A DNA stretch of 8,800 bases from Saprospiraceae bacterium (GTDB taxonomy: Bacteria > Bacteroidota > Bacteroidia > Chitinophagales > Saprospiraceae). Positions 1-7,775 of the stretch are shown here, piece by piece. The DNA lies in contig JAJDFU010000230.1 of assembly GCA_020528935.1 (NCBI GenBank), positions 1 to 8,800 of the forward strand, read 5' to 3'. Positions within the stretch are counted from its first letter, which is position 1; each line of letters opens with the position of its first letter. The notes below the pieces were generated by a model. That model saw only the letters and a program-made list of their open reading frames with translations. It ran no database searches and had not been told where the DNA came from. The position numbers and the translations under genes were made by a program.

Positions 1-355
1 GCGGATTGCACACCAGCAGATCATAGGCCCCCGGATGATTTCGGGTGAACTCCTGGATCGGCCGGTGCACGGCCTCCAGGCGATCGGCCCAGGGGCAGGC
101 GGCCATGTTCTCCGCGGCCTGTTTGCAAGAAGCTTCATCTACTTCCACGCCCTGAATGCGCGCCTCCGCACTTCGCTGGGCCAGCATGATGGCGATCACG
201 CCCGTCCCCGTTCCGATATCCAGGATGCGGCGAGCGTCCTCCAGGGGTACCCAGGCGCCCAGAAGCACCCCGTCCGTACCTACCTTCATGGCGCACTCAT
301 CCTGCCGTATGGCGAATTGCTTGAACCGGAACGGCTCCGTTTTCGGCTTTACCAT
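1..355 (-). CDS. trmN6: tRNA1(Val) adenine(37)-N6-methyltransferase, N-terminal part (cut by window edge)
   Basis: This is a class I SAM-dependent methyltransferase that N6-methylates A37 of tRNA1(Val) in the cytoplasm (YfiC/TrmN6 family). The visible part is about 118 residues. Near the N-terminus it has FRFKQFAIRQDECAMKVGTD followed by GVLLGAW, which closely resembles E. coli YfiC as I recall it. Next comes the SAM-binding glycine loop LDIGTGTGVIAIMLAQR, then an acidic strand end (GVEVDE). The sequence runs out inside DLLVCNP, the start of the NPP(Y/F) motif that holds the target adenine. The ATG at 353-355 is chosen because the family's N-terminal KQF motif follows within about 12 residues. 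No well-spaced Shine-Dalgarno is seen; an AGAGGG lies only one base from the ATG, too close to be ideal. It lies 56 bases downstream of the lipoprotein gene on the same strand, so co-transcription is possible but unproven. The C-terminal half is outside the window. Confidence 0.9.
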   Translation of the reverse strand, partial: MVKPKTEPFRFKQFAIRQDECAMKVGTDGVLLGAWVPLEDARRILDIGTGTGVIAIMLAQRSAEARIQGVEVDEASCKQAAENMAACPWADRLEAVHRPIQEFTRNHPGAYDLLVCNP

Positions 356-411
356 GCCCTCTTTTTTGAGGTCTATAACAGCGGGCAGGGGCTTTGGTTG
401 GCAAAAGAGCA

Positions 412-2361
412 TCACTCGATGCGCAGGTTGTCGATGCGATAGGTGGTGGTCTGGCTGCCGCCGGCCCCTTCGTACCGAAAGGCGATGTAACCGATACCCG
501 AAAAGGCAGACAGGTCCACCGGGCCGGAATCCACCCAGTCGTAATTGTCCTGACTGCTGCCGGCCAGGGTACAGGGAAGTTCCGTCCAGGTAGCAGCGCT
601 TACATTTTCCCCGTCAAAGTCGGTGGCGATGAAGACCCTCAGCCCGTCGTGTACCCAGAAGGCCTGGGCGCTTTCGAAGGTCAGGGTTTTGGGGCCGCTG
701 TCCAGGTTGATGGGCGGGGTGATCAGCCAGGTTTCCATCGCCGGGCTGTTGTCCTGAAAAGCCGTAGCCTGGGCAAATTGGTTGCCGCTGAATTCTTCCG
801 TCCGCCATTTCCGGCTGCCGTCCAGGGCCACATTCGTCCAGCCCGGATAATCGATATCCTGCCCGTCGATGCCCTGGCTGAAATCCTCGATCAGAACATT
901 CAGGGTATCCGGGCCGCCGGGATCCGGCCCCGAACCGCCGACATCGGCCAGGTTGCGGATCAGCAGCTGCGGGCCGTTGAACTGGCTGATGATCGCCTTC
1001 ATATCCACGGGGTCGGCCGGAACGGATGCACCGGAAAAAGTAGCCTGCGGCCGGGTGAAGTGCGGCATGCTGCCCGTGCCATCGGATACCGTGAGCGAGC
1101 CCTCAAAAGTGCTTCCGCCGCTGAAGGTCGCGTCCCGGATCTCCACCAGGGTCGATTCCCACTCGCCGGCATGGTTGAGCACCTCCTGCACGGTGGCCAC
1201 CCGCGGGCTGGGCATCATGTCCTCTCCGATGACAACGGCCCCGGCCGGATCGATGCCTTGCACCTGCAGCAGGCCGTTGAAGCGGGTAAGGAGGCCGTTG
1301 CTCACCACTACTTCTACCTCCTGGCCCAGATCCAGGCTGTGGCTGCCGGTAAACCGCAGCACGATGCCGGCACTGGGATCCTGTACGTACAGATTGGCGC
1401 CGTCGGTGTGATCGGTGCTGCGGTCGGAGATGACCACCCCCCGTATCTTTCGCTCGTCCGGCACGGGCGTATCGCTGCCCGTGTAGAGTGCGCGCAGCTC
1501 CTGAAGGGTCAGCAATTGCTCATTGCCCGTACCCCCACCGCAGCGGGGCCCGTTGAACTGCACATCGCTGGTATCGCGGATTCGCAGTTGCTGATCGTCG
1601 CCGAATACGGAGTAAATACCGGTGATAGCGCCCCGCCCGTTCGGCACATTCACCGGGGCGAAATCGGCGAAGCCGCTGCTGCGAAGGATGAGGGTCCCTC
1701 CCTCGCAATTCTCCATGTCCAGATTGCGATCCTCTCTATTTACCGCATCGGCATAGGTGGAGGCCGTATCGACAAACTGCAATCCGTCCAGTTGGACCAG
1801 GGTATGGATCAGGTCGTCGTCGAGCTCGTCCAGGGTCACGACCCGGGGCAATACCTCCAGACCGCGCTCGCCGCCGATCAGTACGCTGTCGATCAGCAGC
1901 TCGGCGATGCGGGCATCGGGGCCGCCGTTGAGCTGGGGCGCGCCGTTGAAATCGCCCAGGTACAGACCGCGACAGCGCACATACACCCGCCGGCCTATGG
2001 GAAAGTCGTTGAATAGGTCCGTTGCATCCACCCGCACCTGGATCCCGCCGGTAGAATCCTGCAGAATGAGCTCTTTGAAGAGGTTGCCGCTTTCGTCGCT
2101 GCCGACGACGATGCCCTGGATGATGATGTCTTCCTGGACCTCCACGGCCGGCTGGCCGATCGCGTGCAAGGCTTTCAATTCGGCGATGGTGGCGTTGGCC
2201 TCAATGTTTGGCAGGTCTTCTATTGGCGGCTCGTCGAAATCCCGGTCGACGCAGCCCCAAAGGCCAAGGGATAGCAAAAGGAGACCCAGCATGCCCCTGG
2301 TCAAGGCGTTCCGTACGGAAAGAAAAGCCTTTTTAGATGTGTTTTTAGCGAAAAAAGTCAT
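412..2361 (-). CDS. DUF5689-type surface lipoprotein with two tandem OB-like domains and a C-terminal choice-of-anchor-J-like domain
   Basis: A 649-residue exported lipoprotein. Residues 1-36 form a signal peptide with a hydrophobic stretch (MLGLLLLSLGLW) and lipobox LWGC, so Cys37 should be acylated. The next residues (VDRDFDEPP) are acidic, resembling the Bacteroidota export signal that sends lipoproteins to the cell surface. Residues about 55-270 and 283-475 read as two related DUF5689-like units. Each opens with a T(I/L)xELxAL helix (58-65 and 285-292), then has a VV(G/S)(S/D) strand, a 'LxxQD' turn plus 'GIxxR' (LILQDSTGGIQVR, LYVQDPSAGIVLR), and ends in a 'QLxIR' strand before the linker. 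A GxGPDPGGPD linker (476-485) leads to a beta-rich domain (490-649) with EDFSQG, GW, WLITPPINL and a final YRIDNLRIE, as in choice-of-anchor J/cleaved-adhesin jelly rolls. The gene follows the receptor gene by 64 bases on the same strand. Met24 is a possible later start, but it would leave no positive n-region. Ligand is unknown; nucleic acid or nucleotide binding is inferred from neighbours and OB-like folds. Confidence 0.85.
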   Translation of the reverse strand: MTFFAKNTSKKAFLSVRNALTRGMLGLLLLSLGLWGCVDRDFDEPPIEDLPNIEANATIAELKALHAIGQPAVEVQEDIIIQGIVVGSDESGNLFKELILQDSTGGIQVRVDATDLFNDFPIGRRVYVRCRGLYLGDFNGAPQLNGGPDARIAELLIDSVLIGGERGLEVLPRVVTLDELDDDLIHTLVQLDGLQFVDTASTYADAVNREDRNLDMENCEGGTLILRSSGFADFAPVNVPNGRGAITGIYSVFGDDQQLRIRDTSDVQFNGPRCGGGTGNEQLLTLQELRALYTGSDTPVPDERKIRGVVISDRSTDHTDGANLYVQDPSAGIVLRFTGSHSLDLGQEVEVVVSNGLLTRFNGLLQVQGIDPAGAVVIGEDMMPSPRVATVQEVLNHAGEWESTLVEIRDATFSGGSTFEGSLTVSDGTGSMPHFTRPQATFSGASVPADPVDMKAIISQFNGPQLLIRNLADVGGSGPDPGGPDTLNVLIEDFSQGIDGQDIDYPGWTNVALDGSRKWRTEEFSGNQFAQATAFQDNSPAMETWLITPPINLDSGPKTLTFESAQAFWVHDGLRVFIATDFDGENVSAATWTELPCTLAGSSQDNYDWVDSGPVDLSAFSGIGYIAFRYEGAGGSQTTTYRIDNLRIE

Positions 2362-2425
2362 GGTTATGGCGGGTTGAATGGTTGGTCTGATAACTGACAG
2401 TCCGTGCTGTCTACGGGGCTATCTT

Positions 2426-5248
2426 CTAGATCCGCAAGGCCACGCTGATGAAGTAATTTCGCCCAAGCGCATAAAAATATTGGCTGGGAAAGCGATCCAC
2501 GTCCTTGCCCTCGAAATCGAAACGAAGCTGCTCGTAGCCGCCGGTGATGAAGTCGCGTTTATCGAGAATGTTGTTGACGCCAACGGTCAGGTAAAGGAAT
2601 ACGTCGTTGAACTTGAAGGATTTGCCCCCGAAGAAGTCCATGGTAAAAGCCCCGGGGGCTTTCTCCTGCTCGATGATCCGGTTCCACAGTTCGGAACCCG
2701 GGCTCACGGCCTGTTCTTCAAATTCCGGATCGCCCGGCACGTTCGCTACAGCCGAAACGGTTCGGCGCGCCGGATTGAAGTCGATCCAGACCTGATCGAA
2801 GTAGTTGAAATTCAGATTGGCAAACCAGTATTGGGGCGCGTTGTAGTGAATGCCGAAGGTGTAGGCCATCTGGGGAGTACCGGCCACCCGAAAGTTTTTC
2901 AGGTAGGCGGTCTCGGAGCCCAGGTCCTGCGCCACATTGTCCAGGAAGATGCTCACCGTGGGACGATTGGTGTAGAGGTACTGGCCCAGAGCGGCTACCC
3001 CCTGGAGGCGAAGCCCGGGAAGCACCTGTACCTCGCCGGCCAGTTCCAGTCCCATATGGCGCGTATCTATGCCCTGCATGATGTAGTTGACGAATCCGCC
3101 GCGTTGACCGTTGGGTCCTTGTATGGCATTGTCCAGGTAGAAGCTTCGGTTCCAGATCTGATCCCGGAAGGTGGTAAAATACCCCAGGACCCGGGCTTTG
3201 GCATAAGGGGCCTGCAGCAGGTATCCGGCCTCCACGCTCAGGATCTTGGCCGTAGTCAGATTGGGCACCGGTTCGTTGCGGGTGCGAGGCGAAATGAAAG
3301 CCTCCCGGGCAAAAGGAGCCCGGGCCTGCACCATGGCATTGGCCAGCAGGTAATTGCGGCCGTTGATCTTGTAGGTGATGCCTCCTTTTGCCTGATACTC
3401 CATAAAGCTCTGGGTCTCGGAATCGCCCTGTGAATGGTCCGGAAATTTGCCGTTGCGCACATTGCCCCGCCGGAAGAAGTTCACATTGCCCAGGCTGCCT
3501 CCCAGGAAGAATTCCCAGTGCCGGGTGGCCCATTCGCCCTGCCCCCAGATTCGCGTCCGGTGTATGCGCGTTTCATAATCATAGCCCCATACATCGCCTT
3601 CCCGCAGGATCTTGTTGGGCGTGTCCAGATCGTTCTGGATAAAGTCGTTGTTGCCGGTGGAGTCGAACTCGGCAAATTTGTCGATATCCACATAGAACTC
3701 GCCGCCCAGCAGATCCTCCACCGTTTTGAAGGCGTGGTTTTTCATGTACTGATAAGACAGGCCGAGGGTATAATTCACCTGGGCCGTGGGCCGGATGCGC
3801 AGAAAGGTGCTGAAATTAGCTCGTTCGGGATCGAAACGTCGATCTTCCACGATGTACTGGGAGCGAAGGCCGGTGATGTCGTTCCCGGGAATGCCGTTGG
3901 CATCGCGAATCGTTTGCAGGCTGTTCCGGTTCACCGTGTACATCCGGGCCCAGTCGATCTGACGGGCCTCTTCACTGCTGCGCAGGATGTCGGCCACTCG
4001 GGCGGCTTGTTCGGGATCCACATCTTCGATCCAGCTGGGCAGCTTTCGGTAGTAGTCGGGACGCGGGTCGCGGGCGTCGTACCAGTCCAGAGCGGTACTG
4101 CCGTGGCGTCCCCATTGGTAGCCCAGGGAAGTGGTGAGCGTGGCCAGTTTGTTGACTTCCCAGTCGTGGCGAAGCATCACCACCGGCTGATGGGTACGCC
4201 CGACCCGGCTATTTCGCTTTTCTCCGTTCTGAAACCCCCACCAGGAGTTGTAGTAGTTGGTGCCCGCGAGATCGTACATTTCCTGTACCGAAGCCGTGGC
4301 CCGGCCCCGGGTAATGGGAGCGCCGAAAGCCACCAGGTTGAGCAGGTGCTTGTCGCCCAGCTTTTTGTCGACGGAAAGAAAATAAGACCAGGCGTCGTAG
4401 AAGGTACCCGGAATAAAGCCCTGCTGAGCCCAGCGACGGGAGGCGGAAAGAGAAACCGCCCAGCCATTCTGGAGCATGCCCGTGTTCCAGGTGGCCATTA
4501 GCCGGTGATCGTAGGTGCGGTTGGACAGCGCATAGGAGACCCGCAGCTGTTTGCGCTGGCGGGAGGCCCGCAGATCCAGAAAGGTCGCGCCCCCCACCCC
4601 ACCCAGGGCGTATTCCGTACTTTGCAGCCCCACCGTATTCGTCCGGTTGCGCAACACGTCGTTGAGACCGCCCCAGTTGCTCCAGAACACCCGCCCGCTC
4701 TCCAGATCGTTGACCGGCATGCCGTTGAGCAAGACCTCCGTATCTTCAGAACCGTAGCCCCGGATGCGAAAGCGATTGGGCCCGAAGGTGAACGCAGCCG
4801 CCGAAACAAACACATCGCGCGAGGCCGTCAGCAGGCCGGAAATATTCTGTGCGCCGGCACTCAACTGCTCATCCACCGAGAGGGTGATAATGGGAATGAG
4901 GTCTTCCTCGGAAAACTGACCGGCGCCGTCCCGGCCCTGGAGCTCGATCCGGCCCAGATCAAGCGTTCTTTTTCCCGAAGCATCCAGGGGCATCGATACC
5001 GAGACGTAACCGGGCTTTTCGACGAAAAGAACCAGTCGCTTTTGGGGTTCTTCCAGTTCGAGGGAAAAGCTCCCGTCTGCTTCGGTAATGACCCGTTTCA
5101 ATTGAGCACTGACTGCCGCGTCGGGCAGCACCTCGCCGGTGCGCTCGGATACGACGGTACCGCTAATCGTCAGGGCCTGGGCAAAGAACAGCCAGGGCAA
5201 GAAACACAGGGCTCCCGTTCCGAAGAGCCGGAGGTGAATATGGGTCAT
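2426..5248 (-). CDS. TonB-dependent outer-membrane receptor with N-terminal carboxypeptidase-regulatory-like domain
   Basis: A 940-residue outer-membrane active-transport receptor, a usual length for Bacteroidota. Residues 1-25 are a Sec signal peptide ending FFAQA. Residues 27-103 are the CarboxypepD_reg-like Ig-type extension (ISGTVVSERTGEVLPDAAVS, TEADGSFSL, DLGRIEL). Residues about 125-230 form the plug, with FRIRGYGSEDTEVLLNGMPV (160-179), VFWSNWGGLNDVLRN and YALGGVGGATF. The rest is a long run of amphipathic beta strands rich in aromatic residues, as in a 22-strand barrel. It ends GRNYFISVALRI, so the last residue is Ile rather than the aromatic residue that commonly ends outer-membrane barrels. 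It is not clearly SusC-type and there is no SusD next to it; the DUF5689 lipoprotein takes the partner position 64 bases downstream. The nuclease gene is divergent, 129 bases away. Substrate is not readable from sequence; the context suggests a nucleic-acid or phosphate-containing compound. Confidence 0.93.
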   Translation of the reverse strand: MTHIHLRLFGTGALCFLPWLFFAQALTISGTVVSERTGEVLPDAAVSAQLKRVITEADGSFSLELEEPQKRLVLFVEKPGYVSVSMPLDASGKRTLDLGRIELQGRDGAGQFSEEDLIPIITLSVDEQLSAGAQNISGLLTASRDVFVSAAAFTFGPNRFRIRGYGSEDTEVLLNGMPVNDLESGRVFWSNWGGLNDVLRNRTNTVGLQSTEYALGGVGGATFLDLRASRQRKQLRVSYALSNRTYDHRLMATWNTGMLQNGWAVSLSASRRWAQQGFIPGTFYDAWSYFLSVDKKLGDKHLLNLVAFGAPITRGRATASVQEMYDLAGTNYYNSWWGFQNGEKRNSRVGRTHQPVVMLRHDWEVNKLATLTTSLGYQWGRHGSTALDWYDARDPRPDYYRKLPSWIEDVDPEQAARVADILRSSEEARQIDWARMYTVNRNSLQTIRDANGIPGNDITGLRSQYIVEDRRFDPERANFSTFLRIRPTAQVNYTLGLSYQYMKNHAFKTVEDLLGGEFYVDIDKFAEFDSTGNNDFIQNDLDTPNKILREGDVWGYDYETRIHRTRIWGQGEWATRHWEFFLGGSLGNVNFFRRGNVRNGKFPDHSQGDSETQSFMEYQAKGGITYKINGRNYLLANAMVQARAPFAREAFISPRTRNEPVPNLTTAKILSVEAGYLLQAPYAKARVLGYFTTFRDQIWNRSFYLDNAIQGPNGQRGGFVNYIMQGIDTRHMGLELAGEVQVLPGLRLQGVAALGQYLYTNRPTVSIFLDNVAQDLGSETAYLKNFRVAGTPQMAYTFGIHYNAPQYWFANLNFNYFDQVWIDFNPARRTVSAVANVPGDPEFEEQAVSPGSELWNRIIEQEKAPGAFTMDFFGGKSFKFNDVFLYLTVGVNNILDKRDFITGGYEQLRFDFEGKDVDRFPSQYFYALGRNYFISVALRI

Positions 5249-5282
5249 AGGTCAGAAAATCGCGTGCGGCGCTGAATTTCGA

Positions 5283-5290
5283 TAGTTTTG
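5283..5290 (+). promoter_or_regulatory. possible Bacteroidetes-type -7 element upstream of the nuclease-helicase pair
   Basis: TAGTTTTG fits the Bacteroidota -7 consensus TAnnTTTG. It lies in the 129-base region between the divergent receptor and nuclease genes, about 88 bases before the nuclease ATG. No clear -33 TTG sits at the expected spacing, so this is a half-match only. It overlaps the small palindrome TTTGCAAA (5287-5294), which could bind a regulator. No equally good match was found for the leftward receptor gene; TATTTTTA (reading leftward, about 5346-5353) is one base off. Control of both directions from this gap is inference. Confidence 0.3.
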
Positions 5291-5377
5291 CAAAGCAAAG
5301 CGGCAGAGGTTGACCTTTTCGCCGTTTGCCGCACCTACATAGAGCTAAAAATACACTTACTTCCATAAAAAACTCGC

Positions 5378-6439
5378 ATGTTTTTTTTTCATCTTTCTCC
5401 TAAATCCCTGATCCTTAGCCTGTCTTTCCTGCTTACCTGTCGTTTTGCTCCGGCACAGCAGCGCGCTCAGGTGGCCGCCGTGGGCTTTTACAATTTCGAG
5501 AACCTCTTCGATACCGAAGACGATCCGGATAAAAAGGACGAAGAATTCACACCCGACGGCCGCAATCGCTGGACGCAGGTGCGCTACCACACTAAGCTGC
5601 AACAGCTGGCCCAGGTCGTGAGCGAGCTGGGCACCGAACTGACCCCCGACGGCCTGGCCCTGCTGGGGGTAGCCGAAGTGGAAAACCGGCAAGTGCTGGC
5701 CGATTTTGCCCTTCAACCCAAAGTTCGCGACCGCAGCTACCAGATCATCCACTACGACTCGCCCGACCGGCGCGGTATAGACGTAGCGCTGCTCTACAAC
5801 CCCAAATACTTCACGCCCCTCCACAGCGAAGCCATACCGGCTGAACTGTTCGAATCCAACGGCGATACCATCTATACCCGCGACATACTTTACGTATCCG
5901 GCATATTGTTGCAGGACACCCTGCACCTGCTGGTCAACCACTGGCCGTCGCGCCGGGGCGGCCAGAAGGCCTCCGAACCCGGGCGCATGGCTATGGCCAT
6001 GAAGAACAAGCGGCTTTCCGATTCCCTGCGTGCACGAAATCCGGAAGCCAACATTCTGATCATGGGCGACCTGAACGACGATCCGGTCAACCGAAGCGTA
6101 AAAAAGGTACTGGATGCCACAAACCGCCCCGACCGGGTAAGCCCGAAAGGATTTTTCAACCCCATGTACGATCTCTTCAAGCAGGGCATCGGCACCCTGG
6201 CCTATCGCGACGCCTGGAGCCTCTTCGATCAGATCCTGGTCAGTCCCGGGCTGCTGAGCGGTGGAGACGGCCTGTGGTATTACAGCATGGAGATCTTTAA
6301 TCCGCCTTATCTGCAGCAGCAGACCGGCGACTTCCAGGGCTACCCCCTGCGAACCTACGGCGGAGGCACCTACCTGGGTGGATACTCGGATCACTTTCCG
6401 GTATACATCTACCTGATACGCAAAATGACGAGTCCCTGA
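5378..6439 (+). CDS. secreted endonuclease/exonuclease/phosphatase-family enzyme (DNase I/ExoIII fold)
   Basis: A 353-residue exported metal-dependent phosphoesterase. Residues 1-27 are a signal peptide with hydrophobic core LILSLSFLL and a likely cleavage after APAQ. An LLTC (18-21) is only a poor lipobox because Thr sits at -1, so a periplasmic or released protein is more likely. The family motifs appear in order: FYNFENLFD (37-45); GVAEVENR (97-104) with catalytic metal-binding Glu100; RRGIDVALLY (131-140); NHWPSRRGG (187-195) with catalytic His188; MGDLNDDP (229-236) with Asp231 and Asn233; FDQILVS (283-289); and SDHFPV (337-342) with the terminal Asp-His pair. All expected catalytic residues are present. 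Substrate could be DNA, RNA or another phosphodiester or phosphomonoester; sequence alone cannot decide. It is divergent from the receptor and one base upstream of the helicase gene. The ATG is followed at once by a run of nine T. No later in-frame ATG occurs before residue 204, so this start is well supported. Confidence 0.92.
   Translation: MFFFHLSPKSLILSLSFLLTCRFAPAQQRAQVAAVGFYNFENLFDTEDDPDKKDEEFTPDGRNRWTQVRYHTKLQQLAQVVSELGTELTPDGLALLGVAEVENRQVLADFALQPKVRDRSYQIIHYDSPDRRGIDVALLYNPKYFTPLHSEAIPAELFESNGDTIYTRDILYVSGILLQDTLHLLVNHWPSRRGGQKASEPGRMAMAMKNKRLSDSLRARNPEANILIMGDLNDDPVNRSVKKVLDATNRPDRVSPKGFFNPMYDLFKQGIGTLAYRDAWSLFDQILVSPGLLSGGDGLWYYSMEIFNPPYLQQQTGDFQGYPLRTYGGGTYLGGYSDHFPVYIYLIRKMTSP
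5381..5389 (+). repeat. nine-T homopolymer directly after the nuclease start codon
   Basis: Nine consecutive T encode Phe2-Phe3-Phe4 of the nuclease signal peptide. A gain or loss of one T would shift the frame at codon 2-4 and abolish the protein. The tract is therefore a candidate slippage site, although its length is modest. It is also a place where an assembly indel could change the predicted start. Confidence 0.9.
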
Positions 6440-6440
6440 T

Positions 6441-7727
6441 ATGCCCGCTCAGCCCCTGAAACTCAGCTCCGAATTCACGGCCGTGCTCGACGCTCTGGAA
6501 AAAGAGGAGCGCAGCCTGTTCGTGACCGGCCGGGCCGGCACGGGCAAATCCACCCTGTTGCAGTTGTTCCGGAATACCACCCGCAAGCGCGTAGCCGTGC
6601 TGGCGCCCACCGGCATTGCCGCCCTCAACGTGCAGGGGCAGACCATACACTCCTTCTTCAGCTTCCCGCCCCGCCTCGTCCAGGGCCAGGATATCCGCAA
6701 GCGGCGCAACCGCCGTCTGTACAAGAACCTGGACCTGCTGATCATCGATGAGATCTCCATGGTGCGAGCCGATATGATCGATGCCATGGATTCCTTTCTT
6801 CGCCTCAACCGGGAGGATGAGCGTCCCTTTGGCGGCCTGCAGCTGGCCGTCTTCGGCGATCTCTTCCAGCTGCCGCCCGTGGTGGCTTCGGAGGCCGAGC
6901 GCCAGTTCCTCGCTCTGCAGTACGATTCGCCCTACTTCTTCTCGGCCAACGCCTGGGAAAACTTTCCTCTGGAGCTGTGGGAGTTGCGCAAAGTGTATCG
7001 CCAGGAAAACCGCCGGTTCCTGCGTCTGCTGGACGAGGTGCGCCTCAACCAGGCCGATGCCGATACCCTGGCCGCTTTCAACAGCCGCTGCCAACCTCAC
7101 TTCCAGCCCGAGGAGTTCTACATCACCCTGGCTGCCCGCAATGCCACGGCCGATGCCATCAACCGCAAAGCGCTGAACGCCATACCCCTGCCGGCCCGGC
7201 GCTATACGGCTACCGTCACCGGCCGCTTCAGCCCCTCGGCTTATCCTACCGATCCGGCTCTGGCGCTCAAGCTGGACGCCCAGGTGATGTTTCTCAAGAA
7301 CGATCCCGAGGGGCAGTTCGTCAACGGCACCCTGGGCAAGGTGGTCAAGCTGGAAGACGAACAGGTGACCGTACTCGTGGAAGAACAGGGCAAGCGGCGC
7401 TACGTGGAGGCAGAACCCATGAGCTGGGACATCCTGCGCTACAAGGCCTCCGGGCACGACCCCAAATCGCTGGAGACCGAAGTGGTGGGCAGCTTCCGGC
7501 AGCTGCCCCTCAAGCTGGCCTGGGCTGTGACCATCCACAAGGCCCAGGGCAAGACCTTCGACAAGGTCATCATCGACCTGGACCGGGGCGCCTTCGAACA
7601 CGGACAGACCTATGTGGCCCTCAGCCGCTGCCGCAGCCTGGAAGGCATCGTGCTGCGCAAGCCCCTTCGCCCCCAGGATATTATCACCGATCCGGCCATT
7701 GTGGGTTATTACCTGCAGCAGCGATAA
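6441..7727 (+). CDS. PIF1-like SF1 DNA helicase / AAA-type ATPase
   Basis: A 428-residue cytoplasmic ATPase of the PIF1/RecD-like SF1B group, which unwinds DNA 5'-to-3' (family knowledge). Walker A is GRAGTGKST (30-38). Motif Ia with the PIF1 signature is APTGIAALNVQGQTIHSFF (55-73). Walker B is LLIIDEISMV (99-108). Motif III is VFGDLFQLPPV (137-147). A QVMFLKND strand and VNGTLGKV (about 281-301) precede motif V, AVTIHKAQGKTFD (362-374), and motif VI, YVALSRCRSLEGI (391-403). All motor motifs are intact. The protein is a compact core with no added C-terminal domain, unlike longer bacterial PIF1-like proteins. Its ATG lies one base after the nuclease TGA, so the two are almost certainly translated from one mRNA, probably coupled. 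A roughly 9-bp hairpin follows the stop. A role in genome maintenance is likely; a functional link to the exported nuclease is uncertain. Confidence 0.93.
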   Translation: MPAQPLKLSSEFTAVLDALEKEERSLFVTGRAGTGKSTLLQLFRNTTRKRVAVLAPTGIAALNVQGQTIHSFFSFPPRLVQGQDIRKRRNRRLYKNLDLLIIDEISMVRADMIDAMDSFLRLNREDERPFGGLQLAVFGDLFQLPPVVASEAERQFLALQYDSPYFFSANAWENFPLELWELRKVYRQENRRFLRLLDEVRLNQADADTLAAFNSRCQPHFQPEEFYITLAARNATADAINRKALNAIPLPARRYTATVTGRFSPSAYPTDPALALKLDAQVMFLKNDPEGQFVNGTLGKVVKLEDEQVTVLVEEQGKRRYVEAEPMSWDILRYKASGHDPKSLETEVVGSFRQLPLKLAWAVTIHKAQGKTFDKVIIDLDRGAFEHGQTYVALSRCRSLEGIVLRKPLRPQDIITDPAIVGYYLQQR

Positions 7728-7735
7728 ACCTAAGC

Positions 7736-7758
7736 CGGAAGATGTATAGCATTTTCCG
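7736..7758 (+). terminator. hairpin just after the helicase stop codon (terminator-like, no T tail)
   Basis: CGGAAGATG pairs with CATTTTCCG across the 5-base loop TATAG, giving a 9-bp stem with one G-T wobble, starting 9 bases after the stop codon. No T-run follows on either strand, so it is not a classic intrinsic terminator. It may protect the 3' end of the mRNA or assist termination between the convergent genes. Confidence 0.4.
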
Positions 7759-7775
7759 CCCCTTGGGCAGACAAG

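Noticed and set aside
394..2016. Long plus-strand open frame (540 codons) over the lipoprotein gene
   Set aside because: The opposite strand encodes a lipoprotein with a clear signal peptide and domain repeats. The plus-strand translation has no recognisable domain and is a GC-rich antisense shadow.
2396..2411. GACAG/CTGTC hairpin between the receptor and lipoprotein genes
   Set aside because: A 5-bp stem with a 6-base loop is expected by chance, and no T tail follows. An attenuator role cannot be supported.
2378..4501. Plus-strand open frames over the receptor gene
   Set aside because: They are antisense to a well-supported TonB receptor with plug and barrel motifs, and have no domain features of their own.
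5357..7601. Two long minus-strand open frames over the nuclease and helicase
   Set aside because: Both plus-strand genes have complete catalytic motif sets; the minus frames are shadows.
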